Positions 7,510 to 14,957 of a stretch of 29,304 nucleotides of DNA are shown piece by piece. A program made the position numbers and the translations under genes. The stretch is from NCBI GenBank assembly GCA_964590495.1, contig CAZPWQ010000038.1, forward strand, positions 1 through 29,304, written 5' to 3'. The notes under the pieces are model-generated. The model ran no database searches. It was given only the letters and a program-made list of their open reading frames with translations, and was not told where the DNA came from. The stretch is from CAZPWQ01 sp964590495 (lineage in GTDB: Bacteria > Bacteroidota > Rhodothermia > Balneolales > Balneolaceae). Within the stretch, counting starts at the first letter, position 1. Every line of letters starts with the position of its first letter.

Positions 7510-8552
7510 TCCAGTAATTTAATATAGGTTTCTATTCCTTCCTCAATTTCGTGCAGGTGAATATATTCGTCGGCCGTATGCGACCGGGCCGAGTCGCCGG
7601 GTCCCATTTTCAGTGAAGGCACAGAGAGAAACGCCTGATCCGACATGGTGGGTGATCCGTACGTCTCGATCCCCAGTTTTTTGCCGCCCTGGATAATCGG
7701 GTGATCGGGTGATATAAATGATGGTTTGAGGCGAATGGAAAGCGGTTTTATCTCCGATTCGATATGTTCCGAAATAACGTCCAAAACCTCTTCATTGCTC
7801 CAGGTGTCGGTGGTTCTCACATCTACGGTATATGAACAGGAATCCGGTACGACATTATGTTGACTTCCGGCATTAATTACGGTAACGGTCATTTTTACCG
7901 GTCCCAGAAAATCAGATTCTCTGTCAAACTCGTACGTCTTAAACCACTCAATATCGTTGAGCGCTTTATAGATGGCGTTTTCTCCTTCATTCCGTGCAGC
8001 GTGACCGCTTATTCCATGAGCTGTACATTCCAGCACCATCAGGCCCTTCTCTGCAATAGCCATGCGCATACGGGTAGGTTCGCCGACAATGGCGCAGTCA
8101 ACAGACGGAATTTTATCCAGGATTGAGACTATTCCGTTGTCACCGGATATTTCCTCTTCGCCCGTAGCAGCAAGAAAAAGGTTGTAGGACAGATCCTTTT
8201 TATCATAAAAGTGAAGAAATGTTGCGATCAGGGATACCAATGGTCCGCCTGCGTCATTGGAACCTAGTCCGAACAGCTTTCCATCTTCAACAACAGGCGT
8301 GAATGGATCCCTGGTATATCCCGAATTAGGTTTTACAGTGTCATGGTGAGAATTGAGTAACAGGGTCGGGTTTTCCTGATCGAAGTATTTATTCGCCGCA
8401 CAGATGTTATTGTCATAACGCTGCGCCGGCACATTGTGTTCTTCCAGGAATTCCTGGATAAGATCTCCGGTATCAGATTCTTCTTTTGAAAGTGATGGTG
8501 TTGCAATAAGCTTTTTTAAAAGATTTGTTGCTTTGTTACTAAGATCACTCAT
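7494..8552 (-). CDS. argE: M20 deacylase, probable N-acyl-citrulline deacylase (ArgE-like)
   Basis: A 352-residue zinc-dependent amidohydrolase of the M20/ArgE-DapE family. H69 and D71 (SHHDTV), D100 (GSNDAGG), the glutamate cluster 132-134 (TGEEEISG) and E158 (IVGEPT) supply metal ligands and the general base. A dimerisation lid lies between about 170 and 275. Because the operon carries an acylornithine carbamoyltransferase, the likely substrate is N-acetyl- or N-succinyl-citrulline, not acetylornithine. That is inferred from pathway context. It overlaps argB by the 4-bp ATGA (8549-8552). A DapE role is possible in this family, but the position within the arg operon argues for arginine. Confidence 0.88.
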   Translation of the reverse strand: MSDLSNKATNLLKKLIATPSLSKEESDTGDLIQEFLEEHNVPAQRYDNNICAANKYFDQENPTLLLNSHHDTVKPNSGYTRDPFTPVVEDGKLFGLGSNDAGGPLVSLIATFLHFYDKKDLSYNLFLAATGEEEISGDNGIVSILDKIPSVDCAIVGEPTRMRMAIAEKGLMVLECTAHGISGHAARNEGENAIYKALNDIEWFKTYEFDRESDFLGPVKMTVTVINAGSQHNVVPDSCSYTVDVRTTDTWSNEEVLDVISEHIESEIKPLSIRLKPSFISPDHPIIQGGKKLGIETYGSPTMSDQAFLSVPSLKMGPGDSARSHTADEYIHLHEIEEGIETYIKLLDLVIS

Positions 8553-9325
8553 GAAGTTAACTCGGTTCCGGTTTTTGTTAAAAGATTGTTGGAATGTTTG
8601 AGAAAAACCTGCTTTACACCGTTTTCGAGGGCAGAAAAGGCGTTATCCAGCTTTGGTATCATGCCGTCACTGATTATTCCTTTTTCCCTGAGATCGGCAA
8701 ATTCACTTTTTGAAATGCTTTCTATCCAGGAATCATCATCCTCAGCATCTTTCAAAACTCCCTGCTTTTCAAAACAAAATGTCAGCTGAATGTTATAATC
8801 TTTGGCCATCGCCGTCGCCAGTGTGGCTGCAATGGTATCGGCATTAGTATTAAGCAGCTGACCCTTGTTATCATGCGTGATAGCTGAAAAGATGGGGACG
8901 ATCTGTTCATCGAGCAGGCGTCTGATAAAATAGCGGTTAACACTTTCGGGCTTAATGTCGCCGACAAATCCGAAATCAATTTCCGGATGATTGCGTTTTT
9001 GGGCGGGAATAATATCCAGGTCGGCACCTGAAAGTCCCAGTGCATTGGTAGATAAACCCTGCAGATGCGCTACAATTTTTTTGTTAACCAGTCCGGCATA
9101 AACCATAACCGCGACATCCAGTGAGGCTTCATCGGTAATTCGGCGTCCGTCGGTCATTTTAATCGGGACATCCAGTTTTTCGCAGAGTTCCGAGGCCAGT
9201 TTACCTCCACCGTGGACCAGCATTTTAGGTGATTCCAGTTGGGAGAAATCCTGCAGAAATTGATGCAGGTCTGTTTTATTATCAACGATTTTACCGCCGA
9301 TTTTAACAATATTCAGTGTATTCAT
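8549..9325 (-). CDS. argB: N-acylglutamate kinase
   Basis: It phosphorylates the gamma-carboxylate of N-acetylglutamate (or N-succinylglutamate) with ATP, the second step of the pathway. The 258-residue amino acid kinase fold shows KIGGK (8-12), VHGGGK (37-42), LNTNADTIAA (155-164) and GMIPKLDNAFSAL near 220-232. It is about the normal length for ArgB and lacks the extra N-terminal helix of arginine-inhibited ArgB, so feedback inhibition is not obvious. It overlaps argF' by 4 bp (9322-9325), implying translational coupling. Confidence 0.94.
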   Translation of the reverse strand: MNTLNIVKIGGKIVDNKTDLHQFLQDFSQLESPKMLVHGGGKLASELCEKLDVPIKMTDGRRITDEASLDVAVMVYAGLVNKKIVAHLQGLSTNALGLSGADLDIIPAQKRNHPEIDFGFVGDIKPESVNRYFIRRLLDEQIVPIFSAITHDNKGQLLNTNADTIAATLATAMAKDYNIQLTFCFEKQGVLKDAEDDDSWIESISKSEFADLREKGIISDGMIPKLDNAFSALENGVKQVFLKHSNNLLTKTGTELTS

Positions 9326-10260
9326 TTTAATTCCTCCAGTAGATTTTGTATTACAGCCTGTGCGGCGTATTCACGATTTTTTGCCTGTTGGTACACCAGC
9401 GAACCGTCGATGACTTTGTCGGTTGCCACTACATTTCGACGGATCGGAAGACAGTGCATAAATTTACCATTGTCGGTCAGCTTCATTATTTCTTCATCGA
9501 TGGTCCAGTTTTCCCCGACCGGTGGATTCTTCCCGTAATTGGAATAACTCGACCAGTTTTTGGCATATATAAAGTCTGCATCGACAAAGGCATCCTTCCG
9601 GTTGTTCGTTATCTGAACTCCTGCAGTAAATTCTTCACTAAGTTCATACCCATCGGGATGTGTCAGCACAACCTCTGCATCTGTGGTAGACATCCACTGC
9701 AGGAAAGAGTTCGCAACAGCCTGCGGAAGAGTTTTGGGATGTGGTGCCCAGCTCAGGACAACTTTCGGTTTGCTGATGTTGGTCTCAGCGATTGTTGCCA
9801 GGTCGGTAAGTGACTGCAGGGGATGAAGTGTTGCCGATTCCAGGCTGATGACCGGCACAGAGGAGTGCTCCAGGAACTGGCTCATGATCTTTTCTTCGTA
9901 ATCTTCCCTGCGGTTTGTCAGTCCCGCAAAAGTACGGACGCCGATAATATCACAGTAACCGCTGATAACTTTGACGGCATCTTTTATGTGCTCCTGGGAT
10001 GATCCGTCCATGACCGATCCATCTTCAAATTCTATATCCCACGTATCAGAGGCGATATTCATCACGATGACATCCATGCCCAGATTAACGGCCGCTTTGT
10101 GAGTGCTCAGCCGTGTCCGCAAACTTCGATTGAAGAAAATAAGACCGAGAGTTTTATTTTTCCCTTCGTCGGAATGCAGTGAATTATTTTTTACCTCAAG
10201 AACTTCCTGCACCAGTTGGTGCGGATGTTCTATATCATTAACGGATACGAAGTTTTTCAT
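9322..10260 (-). CDS. argF': N-acylornithine carbamoyltransferase (acetyl- or succinyl-specific)
   Basis: It transfers the carbamoyl group to an N-acylated ornithine, giving N-acyl-citrulline. The protein has 312 residues. The carbamoyl-phosphate loop is FFNRSLRTRLST (42-53), HPLQSLTD contacts carbamoyl phosphate, and MHCLPIRRN replaces the HCLP region of classical OTCases. The motif DGSSQEHI (85-92) is the loop that reads the acyl group. As I recall, Pro at this position (P90 of the Bacteroides fragilis enzyme) marks N-succinyl and Glu (E92 of the Xanthomonas enzyme) N-acetyl specificity. Here it is Gln (Q89), so the acyl group is unresolved. It overlaps argD and argB by 4 bp each. Confidence 0.93.
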   Translation of the reverse strand: MKNFVSVNDIEHPHQLVQEVLEVKNNSLHSDEGKNKTLGLIFFNRSLRTRLSTHKAAVNLGMDVIVMNIASDTWDIEFEDGSVMDGSSQEHIKDAVKVISGYCDIIGVRTFAGLTNRREDYEEKIMSQFLEHSSVPVISLESATLHPLQSLTDLATIAETNISKPKVVLSWAPHPKTLPQAVANSFLQWMSTTDAEVVLTHPDGYELSEEFTAGVQITNNRKDAFVDADFIYAKNWSSYSNYGKNPPVGENWTIDEEIMKLTDNGKFMHCLPIRRNVVATDKVIDGSLVYQQAKNREYAAQAVIQNLLEELK

Positions 10261-11399
10261 GTCGCCGGTTGTTTTTGCAGCACGTTTTGCATTGCGTTTA
10301 TAAAAATATTCAGTTGTTCTTTTGTGATGTTAAGAGGAGGAAGCAGCCGGAGAACGTTAGGATTACTGGAAACTCCGGTTACAATATGCTCTTCCTCAAT
10401 CAACGCTTTACGTAGTTCCTTAATCGCAAAGGGGAATTCCATGCCGATCATAAGCCCGCGTCCTCTCACTTCACTTGCCGGCTCCAGTTTTGAAAGCTCA
10501 TCATATAGATATGCGCCCGCATCGGCGGCGTAATCAATCAGATTTTCGTCTTCGATTACTTCCAGTACAGCTAATCCTGCTGCACAGGCCAGATGATTGC
10601 CTCCAAAAGTGGAGCCGAGTTTTCCGTATTCTGCTTTGAAGTCGGGACTCAGTGCAGTGCCGGCGATGGGAAATCCGTTACCCATTCCTTTCGCGATTGT
10701 GATGATATCAGGCTGAATGCCGCAATGTTGATGGGCAAAGAATTTACCCGTGCGGCCATATCCCGATTGAATTTCGTCACAAATCAATATCACATTGTTT
10801 TCGGAACAAAGCTGTGATGCCTGTTGCAGGAAAGCTTTATCCGCAACACGAATACCGCCGATGCCCTGTATGCATTCAATGATGACTGCACAGACGTCGC
10901 CACCGGATATTTCCTCTTTTAATCCTTCCAGATCGTTGTATTCCAGGAATACGATATCGCCCTTTTTGTTTATAGGCGCGGCATAAGTGGGGTTGTCCGT
11001 CACAGAAACGGCTACTGATGTTCTGCCGTGAAATGCTTTCTGAAAAGATACAACTTTTGATTTTCCGGTCTGGAATGAAGCCATCTTCAGGGCGTTTTCT
11101 ACAGCTTCGGCCCCCGAATTACAGAGAAAAAGCTGGTAATCTTCATAGCCGCTGAGTTGCCCCAGTTTTTCAGCCAGCTGTTTCTGCAGTGGGTTTTGAA
11201 CTGAATTGGAATAAAAGCCGATTTTTTTGAGCTGGTCTGTAACCCGTTTTACATAGTGCGGGTGCGAATGGCCGATCGATATTACAGCGTGTCCGCCGTA
11301 AAAATCGAGATACCTGGTACCATCTTTCGCGTATACATGGCTCATTTCAGCTTTAACCGGTTCAATATCGAGTAATGGATATACGTCAAATGTTTTCAT
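10257..11399 (-). CDS. argD: N-acylornithine aminotransferase
   Basis: A class III PLP aminotransferase converting N-acylglutamate semialdehyde to N-acylornithine with glutamate as donor. It has 380 residues. Cofactor residues: NSGAEAVENALK (94-105), D208 in CDEIQSGYGRTG (pyridine nitrogen), and K237 in TIAKGMGNGFPI (Schiff base). GSTFGGNHLACAAG follows. The length is normal. It overlaps argF' by 4 bp and begins 2 bp after the argC stop codon. Family members can also act as succinyl-DAP aminotransferase (DapC), which could matter because no dedicated dapC is seen beside dapBAD. Confidence 0.94.
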   Translation of the reverse strand: MKTFDVYPLLDIEPVKAEMSHVYAKDGTRYLDFYGGHAVISIGHSHPHYVKRVTDQLKKIGFYSNSVQNPLQKQLAEKLGQLSGYEDYQLFLCNSGAEAVENALKMASFQTGKSKVVSFQKAFHGRTSVAVSVTDNPTYAAPINKKGDIVFLEYNDLEGLKEEISGGDVCAVIIECIQGIGGIRVADKAFLQQASQLCSENNVILICDEIQSGYGRTGKFFAHQHCGIQPDIITIAKGMGNGFPIAGTALSPDFKAEYGKLGSTFGGNHLACAAGLAVLEVIEDENLIDYAADAGAYLYDELSKLEPASEVRGRGLMIGMEFPFAIKELRKALIEEEHIVTGVSSNPNVLRLLPPLNITKEQLNIFINAMQNVLQKQPAT

Positions 11400-11401
11400 T
11401 T

Positions 11402-12379
11402 TTAGAATTGTGTTGATTTGAGATGCAGCCCGGTATCTTCCTCCAGAGCAAACATCAGGTTCATGTTTTGGACAGCCTGCCCGGAAGCACCTTTCAGCAG
11501 GTTATCTATGATGCTGGTGACCAGCAGTTTGTCTCCCTCTTTTTGCAGGTGCACCAGACATTTGGTGGTGTTGACCACCTGCTTGAGGTAAAGCGGTTCA
11601 TCGCTGAGGTGGGTAAAAGGAGAGTCTTTATAAAAATCCCTGAAAAGACTTTTTGCTTCGGACAGGGAAAGTTCGGTATTGGTATAAGCCGAAATAAAAA
11701 TACCGCGTGTAAAATTACCGCGGACGGGGATGAAATTCAGAGCGGCATCAAAATTTTCCTGGAGCTTATTAATACTCTGTTTTATTTCATCCAGGTGTTG
11801 ATGGGTAAGTGCTTTATAAACGGATACATTCTCGCTGCGCCAGCTGAAATGACTCGTATCACTAAGGGAACTGCCGGCTCCCGTTGAACCGGTAATACCG
11901 TGGATATGCACTTCATCCTGAAGAGCTCCCTGTTTGGCCAATGGAAGCAGAGCCAGTTCTATCGCTGTAGCAAAACAGCCGGGATTGGCTATATTATCAG
12001 CAGGTACTATTTTTGTTTTTTGTAGTTCAGGAAGACCGTAAACGAATGATCGTTTTTCAAAGGTATCATTGCCTTCCAGGCGAAAATCACTACTCAGATC
12101 TATAATTTTTGTATCTGATGAGATACTGTGGTTGCTGAGAAAATCCCTCGAATTGCCATGACCCATACAGAGAAAGAGCACATCAACATCGGGATTAACC
12201 GAATCGCCGAATGCCAGCTCTGTGTCTCCGGTAAGATCACGGTGGACCGAAGCAACTTTTTTGCCTGCTTTACTGGTACTGTAAATAAAATCAATAGTTA
12301 TCTGCGGATGATTCAGGAGCAGACGAATAAGTTCGCCGGCCGTATACCCCGTTCCCCCGGTAATTCCTGCTTTAATCAT
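11402..12379 (-). CDS. argC: N-acyl-gamma-glutamyl-phosphate reductase
   Basis: It reduces N-acylglutamyl phosphate to the semialdehyde with NADPH. In this 325-residue protein GITGGTGYTAGELIRLL (5-21) is the NADP-binding loop, and C135 in ANPGCFATA is the catalytic thiol that forms the thioacyl intermediate. The length fits the family. The start at 12379 overlaps the argG end by 8 bp. Confidence 0.95.
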   Translation of the reverse strand: MIKAGITGGTGYTAGELIRLLLNHPQITIDFIYSTSKAGKKVASVHRDLTGDTELAFGDSVNPDVDVLFLCMGHGNSRDFLSNHSISSDTKIIDLSSDFRLEGNDTFEKRSFVYGLPELQKTKIVPADNIANPGCFATAIELALLPLAKQGALQDEVHIHGITGSTGAGSSLSDTSHFSWRSENVSVYKALTHQHLDEIKQSINKLQENFDAALNFIPVRGNFTRGIFISAYTNTELSLSEAKSLFRDFYKDSPFTHLSDEPLYLKQVVNTTKCLVHLQKEGDKLLVTSIIDNLLKGASGQAVQNMNLMFALEEDTGLHLKSTQF

Positions 12380-13568
12380 GAGTATTTACTGATTGGTGTA
12401 TGTTAATTTGGTTTGCCAGTATTTTTGAAAAGCCTTTTACGTCTTCACCGCTCCACGCTTTATTCATTTCCCCGTATTCCCCGAATTTGGCATTCATTAG
12501 GTCGTAGTCGGAGGTGATGCCCTCAATTTCAAACCGGTAGGGGTGCAGACGTACAAATACACTGCCGGACACATTTTTCTGGGTATCCGTCATAAAGGCT
12601 TCGATGTTACGCATGACGGGATCAAGATACTGTCCCTCGTGCAGCAGCATACCGTACCATTCCGACAGCTGGTCTTTCCAGTAGAGCTGCCATTTGGTGA
12701 GCACATGTTTCTCAAGTTGTTTATGTGCATTGATAATAATCATCGGGGCAGCGGCTTCGAATCCTACGCGACCTTTAATACCTATAATAGTATCGCCGAC
12801 GTGTATATCACGTCCGATAGCATAGGAAGATGCCAGCTTTTCCAGTTTTCGAATCGCCTGCACCGCACCGGAGGATTCACCGTTGACAGCTTTCAGTTCT
12901 CCCTGCTCAAACTCGAGTTCTATTTTCTTTGATTCTTTTTCTTTGAGCTGACTCGGATACGCCTCTTCGGGTAGCGGCTGATCGGAAGTCAATGTTTCCG
13001 AACCCCCGACGCTGGTTCCCCAGAGTCCTTTGTTAACAGAATATTTTGCTTTGCTCCAGTCGAGCTCAACGCCGTTTTTTTTCAGGAAGTCGACTTCCTG
13101 TTTCCTGGTTAATTGCTGATCGCGGATGGGAGTTATAATTTCGAGGTCCGGAGCAATGACATTAAAAACAAGATCGAACCGCACCTGGTCGTTGCCCGCG
13201 CCGGTACTGCCGTGGGCTACCGCATCGGCGTTAACCTCTTTTGCATATTTTGCAATAGCTACAGCCTGGAATACACGTTCAGCACTTACTGAAAGTGGAT
13301 AGGTGTCGTTTTTGAGTACATTACCGAAAACAAGGAACCGGATTACCTTTTCATAAAACTCGTCGGTTTTCTGAAGGGATTGATGTTTGTCAGCTCCCAA
13401 ATTCAGAGCGTGACGCTCGATCTTATTCAGTTCCTGTTCGTCAAATCCACCGGTATCGACCAGTACAGTGTGAATTTTAGCATCGTACTTTCCTTTGAGA
13501 TACGGAACACAATAAGAGGTGTCGAGTCCGCCGCTAAAGGCGAGTACGATTTTTTTCGGATTACTCAT
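12372..13568 (-). CDS. argG: argininosuccinate synthase
   Basis: It condenses citrulline and aspartate using ATP. The 398-residue protein opens with the PP-loop LAFSGGLDTSYC (9-20), followed by AHGSTGAGNDQVRF (about 118-131, substrate binding) and KYSVNKGLWGTSVGG, typical of the family. It is the second gene of the operon, overlapping the GNAT gene by 4 bp (13565-13568). That argH lies at the far end while argG lies near the start is a known arrangement in Bacteroidota arg clusters, as I recall it. Confidence 0.96.
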   Translation of the reverse strand: MSNPKKIVLAFSGGLDTSYCVPYLKGKYDAKIHTVLVDTGGFDEQELNKIERHALNLGADKHQSLQKTDEFYEKVIRFLVFGNVLKNDTYPLSVSAERVFQAVAIAKYAKEVNADAVAHGSTGAGNDQVRFDLVFNVIAPDLEIITPIRDQQLTRKQEVDFLKKNGVELDWSKAKYSVNKGLWGTSVGGSETLTSDQPLPEEAYPSQLKEKESKKIELEFEQGELKAVNGESSGAVQAIRKLEKLASSYAIGRDIHVGDTIIGIKGRVGFEAAAPMIIINAHKQLEKHVLTKWQLYWKDQLSEWYGMLLHEGQYLDPVMRNIEAFMTDTQKNVSGSVFVRLHPYRFEIEGITSDYDLMNAKFGEYGEMNKAWSGEDVKGFSKILANQINIHQSVNTHD

Positions 13569-14236
13569 TTAAGGGATAGTTTAAAATTAAGGATTTGGTT
13601 TGTTTTACGTTGAATCTGTCGTTTCTGAAGACGAAGAAATCGCTTGAACTTCTCCCACCGTTTGGCCTTGTCTGCCTCTCTCTGGGCTTTTGCCTTGCGT
13701 TTTTCCTCTTCCTCCGGATCGTAAAGCATTCCGGTACAAAGGCATCCTTTGCGGTCTTTGCTGGTAAGGATATCATAATTGGGACAACTTTGGCATCCTT
13801 TCCAGAATTTTTCATCCTGTGTTAATTCTGAAAAAGTTACAGGCCTGTAACCCATATCGGAATTGATTTTCATTACAGCCATACTGGTTGTAATTCCAAA
13901 AATCTTGGCATTCGGATATGTGTTACGGGAGAGTTCAAAAATCTTTTTCTTTATTCGCCTGCCCAGCCCGCGTCCCCTGTAGTCGGGGTGGACAATTAAA
14001 CCCGAATTGGCGATATATTTTTTTTCGTCCCAGCTTTCGATGTAACAGAAACCCGCGAGGTTCTCCCCATCAAGAGCAACGATAGCTTTCCCTTCTTCCA
14101 TCTTATTACGGACGTAGCCCGGATCACGTTTGGCGATTCCAGTGCCGCGCTGTTTGGCGGCTTCCTCCATAAGTTGACAGATTTTTTCCGCATACTTGAA
14201 ATGTTGCGGTTCAGCCGTGGTTATTCGAATATTCAT
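13565..14236 (-). CDS. GNAT acetyltransferase, candidate N-acylglutamate synthase
   Basis: First gene of the arg operon. The frame is open up to a GTG at 14281, but the ATG at 14236 fits the start of the GNAT fold (MNIRITTAEP) better and gives 223 residues. The acyl-CoA loop is VHPDYRGRGLGRRI, about residues 82-95. A C-terminal extension carries four cysteines (KGCQSCPNYD, then KGCLCTGMLYD; C148, C151, C165, C167), spaced like a zinc site, then a basic, charged coiled tail from about residue 172. No argA or argJ is present in the operon, so by position this protein is the likely enzyme acylating glutamate. That role is inferred; a protein N-acetyltransferase would be the alternative. Confidence 0.82.
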   Translation of the reverse strand: MNIRITTAEPQHFKYAEKICQLMEEAAKQRGTGIAKRDPGYVRNKMEEGKAIVALDGENLAGFCYIESWDEKKYIANSGLIVHPDYRGRGLGRRIKKKIFELSRNTYPNAKIFGITTSMAVMKINSDMGYRPVTFSELTQDEKFWKGCQSCPNYDILTSKDRKGCLCTGMLYDPEEEEKRKAKAQREADKAKRWEKFKRFLRLQKRQIQRKTNQILNFKLSLK

Positions 14237-14363
14237 GTAAGGTTGTGATTTGGAAACAGGCATAATCAGAAAAATATGCACTATTAATCTTGGTGTTAGC
14301 TAAAAAAGGGGTGAGTTGCAGACAGCACATCAGAACAATGTACCCTCCGCTATGGAGAGATGT

Positions 14364-14474
14364 TTATGAGCCCGGAAGGGCCCGCGGCTGTGCACATGGC
14401 CGGAATGCAGGAAGGGCAGCAACAGCCGGCAGGCTGTTCTGTAATGCATTGATATGTGATCCGGTTGTTTTCAT
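14364..14474 (-). other. possible 36-codon leader ORF upstream of the arg operon
   Basis: An ATG at 14474 opens 36 codons (MKTTGSHINALQ..., ending ALPGS) that stop at 14364, about 130 nt before the GNAT start. It has only two arginines, not adjacent, so a classical arginine attenuation peptide is not supported. Its GC content exceeds that of the flanking DNA. It may be chance within a structured RNA leader. Confidence 0.2.
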
Positions 14475-14552
14475 GTGAACGGACAATATACGATCTCTCA
14501 GGAAAAACACAAACCATTTTTTTGATCCATTTAAATTTATTGATGCACCGCT

Positions 14553-14580
14553 ATTTTATCTGGATTTTTCTGGCAAACAA
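14553..14580 (-). promoter_or_regulatory. possible promoter of the arg operon
   Basis: On the minus strand TTGTTT (14575-14580) and TAAAAT (14553-14558) are separated by 16 bp, a plausible -35/-10 pair about 320 nt before the first gene. If used, the transcript would carry the structured 14340-14450 leader. The evidence is the match alone. Confidence 0.25.
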
Positions 14581-14734
14581 TTTAACTTGGAGCCGCCGGA
14601 AGTATGACTTTTTAAAGGTTATATTGTAGATGAAGAAAATGTATAAGAAAGCTCGGTTTTTAACTCAGGCAGTCTAAAAAGGCTATATAATTATTGGCCT
14701 AAAAAATATGGAGACCGGTTTAGATATTGAATGG

Positions 14735-14796
14735 CCATCCCCCTTTTCGGGAAAACCACCCGAATTCCCCCTTCGAAGGGGGATTAAGGGGGATGG
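14735..14796. repeat. nested palindromic repeat (ccccctt/aaggggg type)
   Basis: Outer arms ccatccccctt (14735-14745) and aagggggatgg (14786-14796) are a perfect 11-bp inverted repeat. Inside lies a perfect 18-bp palindrome, tcccccttcgaaggggga (14766-14783). Similar CCCCCTTCGAAGGGGG units occur as dispersed intergenic repeats in many bacterial genomes, as I recall. It lies 162 nt before recQ. Confidence 0.85.
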
Positions 14797-14957
14797 TGCT
14801 GGATGTTTAATTAAAACCCTTAAATTAATTTGGAGCTTATTTGATGTTCAGTTTTTTGGGCATCCTCTGCGGTTTAGCGGCGGCGGTTGTTTCTATGGTG
14901 AGGGCTTTTTATTACAGGTCCAGAATTAAATGAATAACAATCATCATATCATTTTGA

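Larger units (their letters stand above)
14282..14957. other. divergent intergenic region between arg operon and recQ
   Basis: About 680 bp. Bases 14340-14450 are clearly GC-richer than their surroundings and can form stem-loops, for example aacagcc (14421-14427) with ggctgtt (14432-14438), enclosed by aatgca (14404-14409) with tgcatt (14445-14450). Bases 14735-14796 hold a palindromic repeat, listed separately. The rest is AT-rich. Short frames in 14290-14478 and 14708-14929 (plus strand) have no recognisable product and I reject them. Promoters of both the arg operon and recQ must lie here. Confidence 0.5.

Noticed and set aside
14290..14929. Plus-strand frames of 62 and 73 codons upstream of recQ
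   Set aside because: No SD, no family resemblance, and one crosses the palindromic CCCCCTT repeat.
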